From NCBI GenBank assembly GCA_041618535.1, contig JBFKFP010000013.1:1-28101 (forward strand): a stretch of DNA of 28,101 nt, written 5' to 3'. The notes beneath the pieces are model-generated. The model did not search any database, was not told the origin of the DNA, and saw nothing but the letters and a program-made list of their open reading frames with translations. Made by a program: the position numbers and the translations under genes. Positions within the stretch are counted from its first letter, which is position 1. The number at the start of each line of letters is the position of its first letter. This document shows positions 1 to 7,616 of the stretch, piece by piece. This stretch comes from SHLJ01 sp041618535 (GTDB lineage: Bacteria; Bacteroidota; Bacteroidia; Flavobacteriales; Flavobacteriaceae).

Positions 1-564
1 CTGAAAGTGGGGTTACTAACAGATCATATTCCTGTGAAGGACGTAGCCGATCACATTACTACCGAGCTGATAGACACCAAGATTGAAAGCATATATCATT
101 CACTGATCCAGGATTTCGGCGTTCGAAAACCCAAGATAGCTGTACTTGGCATCAATCCACACACGGGCGACAACGGTGTGATCGGCAAGGAAGACGACGA
201 GGTGCTTAAACCAGCGTTAAGAAAGATAAGGGAGCAGGGGAAGTTGGTTTTTGGTCCTTATTCTGCAGACAGTTTTTTCGGATCAGAGGCGTTCAGAAGT
301 TTCGATGCGGTATTAGCATGTTACCATGATCAGGGCCTGATTCCTTTCAAAACCCTGTCGTTCGGGCAAGGAGTGAACTTTACCGCCGGCCTCGACAGGA
401 TAAGAACCTCACCCGATCATGGTACGGCATTCGAAATTGCGGGAAAGGGAGTGGCGAACACCAATTCATTCAAGGAAGCTATCTTTACGGCCATTCAGAT
501 TTTCAGGAACAGAATATCGTATACAGAACTCACCAAAAACCAACTCAGAAAAAGAGCTCAATAA
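1..564 (+). CDS. pdxA: 4-hydroxythreonine-4-phosphate dehydrogenase, C-terminal part (5' truncated by window)
   Basis: The frame is open from base 1, so the gene starts before the window; about 187 codons are visible of a family normally near 330-350. PdxA oxidises 4-phosphohydroxy-L-threonine with NAD in the DXP-dependent pathway to pyridoxal phosphate, as a cytoplasmic metal-dependent dimer. The visible part carries the family motifs in order: NPHTGDNG, the metal-binding YHDQG (around 320-335), the FGxGVNFTAGL stretch and SPDHGTAFEIAGKG, followed by a normal C-terminal helix. The stop is TAA at 562-564. No terminator hairpin follows; the next gene has its own promoter box at 610-617. PLP made by this pathway is the cofactor of Alr, encoded in the same window, but that link is generic. 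Confidence 0.95.
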   Translation: MKVGLLTDHIPVKDVADHITTELIDTKIESIYHSLIQDFGVRKPKIAVLGINPHTGDNGVIGKEDDEVLKPALRKIREQGKLVFGPYSADSFFGSEAFRSFDAVLACYHDQGLIPFKTLSFGQGVNFTAGLDRIRTSPDHGTAFEIAGKGVANTNSFKEAIFTAIQIFRNRISYTELTKNQLRKRAQ

Positions 565-609
565 ACCGATAAAAAAGCCACTGGCTGTAAGTAGGTTAAT
601 ATTATTTTA

Positions 610-617
610 TATATTTG
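610..617 (+). promoter_or_regulatory. Bacteroidota-type -7 box (TATATTTG) for yceD-rpmF
   Basis: TATATTTG matches the TAnnTTTG -7 consensus of the Bacteroidota primary sigma factor. It lies 22 bases before the yceD ATG, giving an inferred 5' leader of roughly 15 bases. No clear TTG -33 element is visible at the expected distance, so the assignment rests on the -7 box and its position. Confidence 0.65.
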
Positions 618-639
618 CACGCTCGAAACGACGGTCGTT

Positions 640-1173
640 ATGAAGGATTTGAAAGTGTATGACATCCAGTTCGTTGGATTAAAACAAGGCCTGCATCGTT
701 TTGATTACGAGATTGAAAAATCGTTCTTTGAGTATTATGATTTTGACGAATTCAACGATGTTGATTTAAAAGTTGAATTGAAATTTGACAAAAAATCCAC
801 ATTGCTTGAGCTTGAGTTTAGTGTTAGCGGAACAGTAAACATTAACTGTGATCTTACCAATGAACCTTTTGACCAGTCCATTGACAATGAATTGTTTTTG
901 GTGGTTAAATTTGGACAGGAGTTCAATGATGATGATGAGAAGATCCTGATTATGCCTCATGGATCATACGAGATCAATATTGCTCAGTACATCTATGAAC
1001 TGATCGTTCTCTCGGTACCTACCAAGCGTATACATCCGGGAGTAAAGGACGGCACGTTAAAATCTGAAATACTCGACAGATTAAAAGAGTTAAGCCCGAA
1101 AGGGAAAAATAAAGACAACGAGGATATAGATCCGCGTTGGGATACATTAAAAAATTTGTTAACCGATAAATAG
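640..1173 (+). CDS. yceD: YceD/DUF177 family protein (23S rRNA accumulation factor)
   Basis: The 177-residue product has the DUF177 (YceD) layout: an acidic N-terminal half, the core signature SGTVNINCDLTNEPFDQSI near residues 62-80, a FG...DDDE stretch, and a C-terminal IYELIVLSVPTKRIHPG segment. YceD homologs are known to be needed for normal 23S rRNA levels and are almost always encoded immediately upstream of rpmF. That is the case here: 8 bases separate the stop from the L32 start. The ATG at 640 is chosen because the TAnnTTTG box sits just upstream and the protein length fits the family. The very acidic tail (KDNEDIDPRWDTLKNLL) is typical. The biochemical role is not settled, so the function is family-level only. 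Confidence 0.9.
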   Translation: MKDLKVYDIQFVGLKQGLHRFDYEIEKSFFEYYDFDEFNDVDLKVELKFDKKSTLLELEFSVSGTVNINCDLTNEPFDQSIDNELFLVVKFGQEFNDDDEKILIMPHGSYEINIAQYIYELIVLSVPTKRIHPGVKDGTLKSEILDRLKELSPKGKNKDNEDIDPRWDTLKNLLTDK

Positions 1174-1181
1174 GTACGATC

Positions 1182-1382
1182 ATGGCGCATCCAAAGAGAA
1201 AGATATCAAAAACAAGACGCGATAAACGACGTACGCATGTTAAGGCTACGGCTCCACAGATTGCTACATGTCCAACTACAGGAGAGGCTCATTTATATCA
1301 CAGGGCACACTGGCATGAAGGAAAGCTTTACTACAGGGGTCAGGTGCTTATCGATGCTACCGAAGATGAGATTGAAGCATAA
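1182..1382 (+). CDS. rpmF: 50S ribosomal protein L32
   Basis: The 66-residue product begins MAHPKRKISKTRRDKRRTH, the hallmark of L32, a small protein of the large ribosomal subunit. It has a basic N-terminal tail, then a compact core (ATCPTTGEAHLYHRAH) and a C-terminal LYYRGQVLID strand. Many L32 proteins carry a four-cysteine zinc ribbon; here only Cys30 remains, so this is a zinc-independent form, which to my knowledge is usual in this phylum. It is the second gene of the yceD-rpmF unit and is followed by a good intrinsic terminator at 1403-1429, so fabH downstream must have its own promoter. Confidence 0.97.
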   Translation: MAHPKRKISKTRRDKRRTHVKATAPQIATCPTTGEAHLYHRAHWHEGKLYYRGQVLIDATEDEIEA

Positions 1383-1402
1383 CCATTATGCACGCATAGT
1401 AT

Positions 1403-1429
1403 AAAACGCTCGAACCGGGCGTTTTTTTT
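1403..1429 (+). terminator. Intrinsic terminator after rpmF
   Basis: The arms AACGCTCG and CGGGCGTT pair over eight positions with one U-G pair and an AAC loop. The stem is extended by A/T pairs and followed by a run of eight T. It starts 20 bases after the rpmF stop and should separate yceD-rpmF from the fatty acid genes. Confidence 0.85.
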
Positions 1430-1464
1430 ATGATTAATTTTTTTTAGAGGTAAAAAGCGTGTAA

Positions 1465-1546
1465 TTTGCCTCAAATTTGATCAAAATAAGTGTGTTTTGG
1501 TCAAATTTCTTAGATTTTATGCCGATTTTGATCAATTTTGTTCAAA
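1465..1546. promoter_or_regulatory. Candidate operator array: five TTTG(n)TCAAA palindromes before fabH
   Basis: Five near-palindromic sites lie in 82 bases directly upstream of fabH: TTTGCCTCAAA (1465-1475), TTTGATCAAA (1476-1485), TTTGGTCAAA (1496-1505), TTTGATCAAT (1527-1536) and TTTGTTCAAA (1537-1546). Their centres are about 10, 20, 31 and 10 bases apart, close to whole helical turns, so all would face the same side of the DNA. A near-match -7 box CAATTTTG (1533-1540) falls inside the last pair. This looks like a cooperative binding region for a dimeric regulator of fatty acid synthesis. The regulator is unknown. Confidence 0.5.
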
Positions 1547-1557
1547 ACTAAGTATTC

Positions 1558-2553
1558 ATGAGTAAGATCACAGCAGCCATTACCGCTGTTGGCGCCTATG
1601 TGCCGGAGTATGTCCTTACCAACCAGATCCTGGAGACAATGGTGGACACTAACGATGAATGGATCACGACCCGTACAGGGATTAAGGAAAGGCGTATTCT
1701 CAAGGATCCCGGCAAGGGATCTTCTTTCCTGGCCATTGAAGCCTCCAAAGATCTTATCGCAAAAACCGGACTGGATCCAAAAACCATCGACCTTGTTATT
1801 GTTGCAACTGCCACGCCCGATATGAAGGCGGCGGGAACCGCTGCATACACCGCTTCAATGATTGGTGCAACCAATGCATTCGCATTCGACCTGGAAGCTG
1901 CCTGCTCGAGCTTTTTATACGGGATGTCTGCTGCGGCAAGCTATATAGAATCGGGACGATATAAAAAAGTACTGCTTATTGGTGCAGACAAGAACTCCTC
2001 CATGATCAATTATGAGGACAGGGCAACCTGTATTATCTTTGGCGATGGGGCCGGGGCGGTTTTATTTGAACCAAATAATGAAGGACTGGGGCTTCAGGAT
2101 GAATTACTTAGAGTAGATGGAACAGGAAGGGAGTTTCTCCAGGCGAAGTACGGAGGTTCTTCATTCCCTATTACAAAAGAAGCGCTGGAAAAAGGGGAAC
2201 ACTATGTTTTCCAGGATGGGCGCACCGTGTTTAAAAATGCCGTCTTTAACATGGCGGATGTGACAGTAAGAATATTAGAAAAAAATAAACTGACCAAAGA
2301 TGATGTGTCCTGGCTTGTTGCTCACCAGGCCAATAAAAGGATTATCGATGCGACAGCAGACAGGATCAAGCTCGAACCTGAGAAGGTTATGATGAATATC
2401 CACCGCTATGGCAATACTACCTCTGCAACCCTGCCATTATTGCTTTCCGATTATGAAAGTCAATTGAAAAAGGGAGATAACCTGATTTTTGCCGCTTTTG
2501 GGGGTGGTTTTACATGGGGTGCCATTTATTTCAAATGGGCCTATACACTTTAA
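1558..2553 (+). CDS. fabH: Beta-ketoacyl-ACP synthase III
   Basis: FabH condenses acetyl-CoA (or another short acyl-CoA primer) with malonyl-ACP to start type II fatty acid synthesis in the cytoplasm. The 331-residue product is full length. The catalytic triad is visible: Cys116 in LEAACSSFLYG, His256 in VAHQANKR and Asn286 in RYGNTTSA. The N-terminal NDEWITTRTGIKERR motif and the C-terminal FAAFGGGFTWGA motif are also present. It is followed after 24 bases by accB, then accC, which make the malonyl-CoA precursor, so the unit covers the entry to the pathway. The ATG at 1558 follows the candidate operator array. The primer preference (straight versus branched) cannot be read from the sequence with confidence. 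Confidence 0.96.
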   Translation: MSKITAAITAVGAYVPEYVLTNQILETMVDTNDEWITTRTGIKERRILKDPGKGSSFLAIEASKDLIAKTGLDPKTIDLVIVATATPDMKAAGTAAYTASMIGATNAFAFDLEAACSSFLYGMSAAASYIESGRYKKVLLIGADKNSSMINYEDRATCIIFGDGAGAVLFEPNNEGLGLQDELLRVDGTGREFLQAKYGGSSFPITKEALEKGEHYVFQDGRTVFKNAVFNMADVTVRILEKNKLTKDDVSWLVAHQANKRIIDATADRIKLEPEKVMMNIHRYGNTTSATLPLLLSDYESQLKKGDNLIFAAFGGGFTWGAIYFKWAYTL

Positions 2554-2577
2554 TCGAACTAACTAAACAGAACTAAT

Positions 2578-3069
2578 ATGGAATTAAAAGAGATTCAAAA
2601 CCTCATTAAGTTTGTCGCTAAATCTGGCGCCAGTGAGGTTAAGCTCGAAATGGGAGATGTTAAAATCACCATTAAAACCGGATCGGATGCTGACACCACA
2701 ATCGTACAGCAAGTTCCAGTTGCAGCTCAAATTCCGCAAGCAGTTGCACCATCTGCTCCTGCAGCTCCGGCGGCACCGGAAGCTCAGGCCAGCGCTCCTA
2801 GCAAGGAGATCGCTTCAGATGATTCAAGGTATGTAACGATCAAATCTCCTATAATCGGTACTTTTTACAGAAAACCTTCGCCGGACAAACCGCCTTTTGT
2901 AGAAGTAGGTGATAACGTAGGCGAGGGAGACGTCCTTTGTGTTATTGAAGCCATGAAACTGTTCAACGAAATAGAATCTGAGGTTTCTGGTAAAATTGTT
3001 AAAGTACTGGTTGACGACAGCTCTCCGGTTGAATTTGATCAACCACTGTTCCTAGTCGATCCGTCTTAA
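2578..3069 (+). CDS. accB: Acetyl-CoA carboxylase biotin carboxyl carrier protein
   Basis: The 163-residue product is BCCP, which carries biotin between the carboxylase (AccC) and carboxyltransferase parts of acetyl-CoA carboxylase. The N-terminal domain (about 1-35, MELKEIQNLIKFVAKSG) is followed by an Ala/Pro-rich flexible linker (about 45-78) and a C-terminal biotinyl domain (about 84-163). The biotinylation motif EAMKLFNEI places the modified lysine at Lys127. The thumb segment SPIIGTFYRKPSPDKPPFVEVGD is typical of bacterial AccB. Spacing to accC is 88 bases, and the two are presumably cotranscribed because no terminator lies between them. Confidence 0.97.
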   Translation: MELKEIQNLIKFVAKSGASEVKLEMGDVKITIKTGSDADTTIVQQVPVAAQIPQAVAPSAPAAPAAPEAQASAPSKEIASDDSRYVTIKSPIIGTFYRKPSPDKPPFVEVGDNVGEGDVLCVIEAMKLFNEIESEVSGKIVKVLVDDSSPVEFDQPLFLVDPS

Positions 3070-3157
3070 TCATTTTTAATCCGGGCCGAATCCAGTCTCG
3101 AAAATCAATTCGGGATATTTGGTTAAATACGGATATAAAAGCGTTAAAAAACAAAAG

Positions 3158-4507
3158 ATGTTTAAGAAAATACTCATAGCGAATAGGGGAGAGATTGCCC
3201 TGAGGGTCATCCGAACCTGCAAGGAGATGGGCATAAAAACGGTAGCCATTTATTCCACGGCAGATGCCGAAAGCCTTCATGTGAAGTTTGCCGATGAAGC
3301 GGTTTGCATAGGACCTCCCCCAAGCACCGAATCCTATTTGAAAATGTCGAATGTTATAGCGGCAGCAGAGATCACCAATGCCGACGCTATTCATCCCGGT
3401 TACGGATTTCTTTCAGAGAATGCCAAATTTTCAAGGATATGTGACGAGCACGGCATAAAATTTATCGGAGCCTCCCCTGAGATGATCGAAAAAATGGGTG
3501 ATAAGGCTACGGCCAAAGCAACCATGAAAGCCGCAGGAGTGCCTTGTGTGCCGGGAAGCGACGGGATAATAGAAGATTTTGAGGCTTGTGAAAAACTTGC
3601 GAAAGAAGTGGGCTACCCTGTTATGCTAAAAGCCACAGCCGGAGGAGGCGGAAAAGGAATGCGAGCGGTCTGGAAACCTGAGAACCTAAGGACAGCCTGG
3701 GATTCAGCCAGACAGGAATCTAAAGCAGCCTTTGGTAATGATGATATGTATATGGAGAAACTCATCGAAGAACCAAGGCATATCGAGATCCAGGTTGTGG
3801 GTGATTCTACCGGAAGAGCCTGCCACCTCTCCGAAAGGGATTGCTCTGTTCAGAGACGTCATCAGAAGCTTACAGAGGAAGTACCTTCTCCTTTTATGAC
3901 CAAGGCGCTTCGGAAAAAGATGGGGGATGCGGCTGTCAAGGCCTGCGAATATATCAAATATGAAGGGGCCGGAACTGTGGAGTTCCTGGTCGACAAGAAC
4001 CGTAACTTCTATTTTATGGAGATGAATACTCGTATTCAGGTAGAGCATCCAATAACTGAACAGGTTATTGACTTCGACCTGATAAGAGAACAAATCCTTG
4101 TGGCCGCAGGTGTTCCGATTTCAGGAAAGAATTATACGCCTAACCTGCATTCTATCGAGTGCAGGATCAATGCGGAAGACCCGTTCAACGGCTTCAGGCC
4201 TTCTCCGGGGCGTATTACCACCCTGCATGCCCCTGGTGGACATGGGGTGCGATTAGACACACATGTCTATGCCGGATATGTGATCCCTCCGAATTACGAT
4301 TCCATGATTGCCAAACTCATTACCACGGCCCAGACCCGAGAGGAAGCCATAAGCAAAATGAGGAGAGCGCTTGACGAATTCGTCATAGAAGGTATAAAGA
4401 CCACTATCCCGTTTCATCGGCAACTAATGGATCATCCGGACTATATAGCTGGGAATTACACCACAAAATTCATGGAGGACTTTAAGATGATGCCTCCGGA
4501 AGAATAA
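3158..4507 (+). CDS. accC: Acetyl-CoA carboxylase, biotin carboxylase subunit
   Basis: AccC uses ATP and bicarbonate to carboxylate biotin on AccB. The start is taken at the ATG at 3158, giving MFKKILIANRGEIALR and 449 residues, the usual family length. An in-frame TTG at 3119 would add 13 residues that do not belong to the conserved N-terminus. Visible features are the N-terminal Rossmann-like domain, MGDKATAK (113-120), the glycine-rich GGGGKGM (162-168) of the ATP-grasp fold, the HIEIQVVGD strand, and the metal/catalytic block MEMNTRIQVEHPITE. A strong terminator at 4515-4541 closes the fabH-accB-accC unit. Confidence 0.97.
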   Translation: MFKKILIANRGEIALRVIRTCKEMGIKTVAIYSTADAESLHVKFADEAVCIGPPPSTESYLKMSNVIAAAEITNADAIHPGYGFLSENAKFSRICDEHGIKFIGASPEMIEKMGDKATAKATMKAAGVPCVPGSDGIIEDFEACEKLAKEVGYPVMLKATAGGGGKGMRAVWKPENLRTAWDSARQESKAAFGNDDMYMEKLIEEPRHIEIQVVGDSTGRACHLSERDCSVQRRHQKLTEEVPSPFMTKALRKKMGDAAVKACEYIKYEGAGTVEFLVDKNRNFYFMEMNTRIQVEHPITEQVIDFDLIREQILVAAGVPISGKNYTPNLHSIECRINAEDPFNGFRPSPGRITTLHAPGGHGVRLDTHVYAGYVIPPNYDSMIAKLITTAQTREEAISKMRRALDEFVIEGIKTTIPFHRQLMDHPDYIAGNYTTKFMEDFKMMPPEE

Positions 4508-4514
4508 TAATCTA

Positions 4515-4541
4515 AACTCCGACTGCGGTCGGAGTTTTTTT
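4515..4541 (+). terminator. Intrinsic terminator after accC
   Basis: A perfect nine-base stem AACTCCGAC/GTCGGAGTT with loop TGCG is followed by a run of T. It begins eight bases after the accC stop. Confidence 0.92.
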
Positions 4542-4687
4542 GTAAATTGAGCGAAATCATTCATGCTATGATTTTTCTGAAATTTGATTTGTCTTCAATT
4601 CCATGGATTAGAATTCCCGGGCTGTAGTCGCCTTCTCCCGAATACCGATATCGAAAATAATTTCTTAATCTAATAAGATCGCTTCCA

Positions 4688-5839
4688 ATGAATAATATTA
4701 TTGTTTTAGGTGCTGGTATGGTTGGTAGCGCCATGGCCTTAGACCTCGTCAAGCAGCACAAAGTATGCCTTTGTGACAAGAGCCTCAACCGCTTGAAAAA
4801 ATTTAGCGGCCTTCATCCTGACCTTTCTGTCAAGCAACTTGATGTCACCGATTCGGATGAACTGACAAGAGCTATAAAGACCTTCGACATGGTTCTTTCC
4901 GCTGTACCGGGATTTTTGGGGTATAAAACCCTTGAAACCATTATCAGTGCCGGTAAAAATGTGGTCGATATCTCCTTTTTTCCTGAAAATGCCCTTGAAC
5001 TTAAGGGGTTGGCCGAGAGTAATAAAGTGACGGCCATCGTTGACTGCGGGGTTGCTCCCGGCATGGACAATATTATTTTGGGGCGCTATAATGAAACAAT
5101 GAAACTGACGCATTTCGAATGTCTTGTAGGAGGCCTTCCAAAGGAAAAGAGCTGGCCCTTCTTTTATAAGGCGCCGTTTTCTCCGATAGATGTGATTGAA
5201 GAGTACACACGACCTGCCCGTTATGTGGAAAACGGCCACATCATTACGAGGGAAGCACTTTCTGATTGTGAATATGTCGAATTTGAAAAGGTAGGTACTC
5301 TCGAGTCCTTTAATACAGATGGCTTGAGATCAATCCTGTATACCATGTCGCATATACCGAATATGAAAGAAAAAACCCTCAGGTACCCGGGCCATGTTGA
5401 ATACATCAAGGTGCTTCGTGAAAGTGGCTTTTTCAGTCAGGAGGCAATCCAAGTGAACGGAAAGGATATCGTTCCTCTCGAGCTGAGTAGCGAGCTGCTT
5501 TTCAAGGAATGGAAATTAGGGCCGCAGGATGAGGAATTCACCGTTATGCGGGTGAGTCTTAAAGGTGAAAATTCAGAAGGAGTAAAAGAAGAAATCGTAT
5601 ATGACCTTTATGATGAATTTTGCCAGGAGACCGGGGTTTCATCCATGTCAAGAACTACAGGATACACAGCCACAGCAGCGGTAAACCTTCTACTGGATGG
5701 AAAGTTTAAGGCAAAAGGAGTTTTCCCCCCTGAACTTATAGGAAAGCACAAGGATTGTTTCGGTTATATACTGTCTTATTTAGAGGAAAGAGGGGTTAAG
5801 TACAAGAAAACAGTCCGAAAAATGGGGAACAATTCCTAA
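4688..5839 (+). CDS. Saccharopine dehydrogenase family oxidoreductase
   Basis: The 383-residue product starts with an NAD(P)-binding Rossmann motif (IIVLGAGMVGSAMALDL, residues 4-20), followed by VCLCDKS and the DVTD, SAVPGFLGYKTLE and VDISFFPE stretches. It continues into the C-terminal catalytic domain with DCGVAPGMDNIILG and HFECLVGGLPKE. This order is that of the saccharopine dehydrogenase NADP-type family, which includes lysine 6-dehydrogenase and saccharopine-forming enzymes. The conserved DxGVAPG motif supports an amino-acid dehydrogenase acting on a lysine-like substrate, but the exact reaction cannot be decided here. It is a single gene between the accC terminator and a 149-base gap. 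No lysine-degradation partner is visible in the window. Confidence 0.85.
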   Translation: MNNIIVLGAGMVGSAMALDLVKQHKVCLCDKSLNRLKKFSGLHPDLSVKQLDVTDSDELTRAIKTFDMVLSAVPGFLGYKTLETIISAGKNVVDISFFPENALELKGLAESNKVTAIVDCGVAPGMDNIILGRYNETMKLTHFECLVGGLPKEKSWPFFYKAPFSPIDVIEEYTRPARYVENGHIITREALSDCEYVEFEKVGTLESFNTDGLRSILYTMSHIPNMKEKTLRYPGHVEYIKVLRESGFFSQEAIQVNGKDIVPLELSSELLFKEWKLGPQDEEFTVMRVSLKGENSEGVKEEIVYDLYDEFCQETGVSSMSRTTGYTATAAVNLLLDGKFKAKGVFPPELIGKHKDCFGYILSYLEERGVKYKKTVRKMGNNS

Positions 5840-5988
5840 AAAGTATGGTCAAAAAGCGCATTTAGTTGAATATTTCAGGGGCTGATCGAAATTTATAGCA
5901 TTACATCCGATAGAAAAGGGGTTGTACAAAAATTCATCTAATTTTAACCGCTTAACCTTAACAGATTGGTTGTCAGCCAAAAAGATAA

Positions 5989-6963
5989 ATGCAATCTAAT
6001 GTCCTTATAACATCTGCCGGCAGGCGGGTTTCTCTTCTGAAAGCCTTTCAAAAAGAACTCAGATCCCGATTTCCAGGTGGAGAGGTATTCGCTGTTGATT
6101 ATAATCCGGAACTGGCACCGGCATGTCACGTGGCCCACAGGAGTTTCAAAGTTCCCAGATTGACAGACCCCTCCTATGCAGATCATCTTCTTGATCTGTG
6201 CATCAGAAAGGATGTTAAACTCGTAATTCCAACAATTGACACCGAGCTTAAGATACTGGCCATGCAAGCGAATAAATTCCTTGAAAAAGGTATTCGAATC
6301 GTGATTTCTTCAACAGGGTTTGTCAGTACTTGCCGAAATAAAAGGGAGGTGCATGAATTTTTTGAATCAAGAAAAATTAAAGCAGCAAGAGAATATTCAA
6401 AGCAGGACTTTGAAATTCCAATGTTTATTAAGCCCCTTGATGGAAGCGGCGGTTCTGATACAACTGCAATCCTGTCTGAAGACCAATTGCTTGAAGAGCA
6501 GGTCCTGGATTCTAACCTGATGTTCCTGGAATATTTTGATAAATCAGAATTCGACGAGTTTACCTGTGATCTGTATTTCGACAGAAGCAGTAAGCTTAGA
6601 TGTGTTGTACCAAGAATGAGGATTGAAGTAAGAGAAGGTGAGGTTAGCAAGGCGGTAACCAGAAAGAACGGACTTGTTGATTTCATCAGGGAACAATTGG
6701 GTGAGATCAAGGGAGCCAGAGGATGTATAACCCTGCAGGTTTTTAAAGAAATAGAAGGAGACGAAGTTGTAGGGATTGAGATAAATCCGCGATTTGGTGG
6801 TGGCTATCCTCTGTCCTATCTTGCCGGAGCGAATTATCCTGGATGGTTGATAGAAGAATATCTTCAAAATAAGAGCATGGAAGATCAGTTCAATTGCTGG
6901 GAGGCAGACCTGCTTCTGTTGCGTTATGATAACGAGATCCTTTCACGTGGATATAAAGGTTGA
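5989..6963 (+). CDS. ATP-grasp family protein (carbamoyl-phosphate-synthase-like), probable cell-surface or peptide ligase
   Basis: The 324-residue product has an N-terminal preATP-grasp fold (NVLITSAGRRVSLLKAF, then VFAVDYNPELAPA and VIPTIDTEL) and a central ATP-grasp domain with FIKPLDGSGGSDTT as the ATP-binding loop. It ends with the metal-binding EINPRFGGGYPLSYLAGANYPGWLIEEY block. These are marks of ATP-grasp enzymes that join a carboxylate to an amine or similar group; the substrate is not readable. It overlaps the next gene by 38 bases, so the two are translated together. Similar ATP-grasp/HAD pairs occur, from memory, in polysaccharide and surface-modification clusters, which agrees with the large HAD-like gene that meets them tail-to-tail. 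An extracellular-matrix or capsule role is inference. Confidence 0.8.
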   Translation: MQSNVLITSAGRRVSLLKAFQKELRSRFPGGEVFAVDYNPELAPACHVAHRSFKVPRLTDPSYADHLLDLCIRKDVKLVIPTIDTELKILAMQANKFLEKGIRIVISSTGFVSTCRNKREVHEFFESRKIKAAREYSKQDFEIPMFIKPLDGSGGSDTTAILSEDQLLEEQVLDSNLMFLEYFDKSEFDEFTCDLYFDRSSKLRCVVPRMRIEVREGEVSKAVTRKNGLVDFIREQLGEIKGARGCITLQVFKEIEGDEVVGIEINPRFGGGYPLSYLAGANYPGWLIEEYLQNKSMEDQFNCWEADLLLLRYDNEILSRGYKG

Positions 6964-7603
6964 TGAAAGATCGGTCATCTGCTTCGATCTGGATGACACG
7001 CTGTATAACGAAATTGATTTCCTGAAATCAGGTTTTAAAACTATTGCACAATCTGTGGAGCCACAGTGGGAACCACTGCTTTCCAGGATGTTTTCCATTT
7101 ACAGGTCGGGTGGCGATGCGTTTCGTCGTATAGAGTTGGCCTATAATATTTCGAATGATGAATTGCTTAACGTTTACAGGAATCATAAGCCGGACATCAG
7201 GCCCTTTAATGGCGTTAAATCCCTTTTTGAAAAGATACATTCAAAAAATGGTAAAATCGGGATAATAACCGACGGGCGTTCAGTGACCCAGAGGAATAAA
7301 CTAAAGGCGCTTGAATTGATCGAAATGGCCGATATTATTCTTATTTCTGAAGAAACAGGGCATGAAAAACCGGACCCGTATAATTTCCAGCAGATCTTAT
7401 TGGAGTACCCGGGATATCGGTATTGTTATATCGGCGACAATATTCTTAAAGATTTCCTTATACCAAACCGATTGGGATGGCTAACAATCGGATTGATCGA
7501 CAACGGGAAAAACATACATAATCACACTCATAGACTTATCGATAAAGCAGAATATCGCCCCGATCATTTTATCGAAAGCATTTCAGATATTCAACTTATT
7601 TAA
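6926..7603 (+). CDS. HAD superfamily hydrolase
   Basis: The 225-residue product contains all four HAD motifs: VICFDLDDTLYNE (nucleophile Asp21, acid/base Asp23), IGIITDGRS (motif II), the HEKPDP lysine (motif III) and YCYIGDNILKDF (motif IV). A helical cap lies between motifs I and II, as in subfamily I phosphatases of the phosphoglycolate/YjjG type. The ATG at 6926 lies inside the preceding ATP-grasp gene (38-base overlap), which suggests translational coupling and a shared pathway. The stop at 7601-7603 is two bases from the stop of the opposite-strand gene, within an inverted repeat. The likely substrate is a small phosphorylated metabolite, perhaps the product or precursor of the ATP-grasp reaction. 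Confidence 0.85.
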   Translation: MITRSFHVDIKVDERSVICFDLDDTLYNEIDFLKSGFKTIAQSVEPQWEPLLSRMFSIYRSGGDAFRRIELAYNISNDELLNVYRNHKPDIRPFNGVKSLFEKIHSKNGKIGIITDGRSVTQRNKLKALELIEMADIILISEETGHEKPDPYNFQQILLEYPGYRYCYIGDNILKDFLIPNRLGWLTIGLIDNGKNIHNHTHRLIDKAEYRPDHFIESISDIQLI

Positions 7604-7616
7604 ACTTATCTGAAAT
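7580..7616. terminator. Inverted repeat spanning two convergent stop codons; possible bidirectional terminator
   Basis: The arms ATTTCAGATA (7580-7589) and TATCTGAAAT (7607-7616) are perfectly complementary over ten bases with a 17-base loop. The loop contains the plus-strand stop and most of the gap, and the right arm overlaps the minus-strand stop. There is no clear T-run on either side, so termination is only a possibility. Confidence 0.4.

Noticed and set aside
1383..1557. Riboswitch before fabH
   Set aside because: The region has phased short palindromes rather than a conserved folded leader with terminator, which fits protein operators better.
3119..3157. Longer accC start at TTG 3119
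   Set aside because: The extra 13 residues are not part of the conserved AccC N-terminus, and the ATG at 3158 gives the standard 449 residues.
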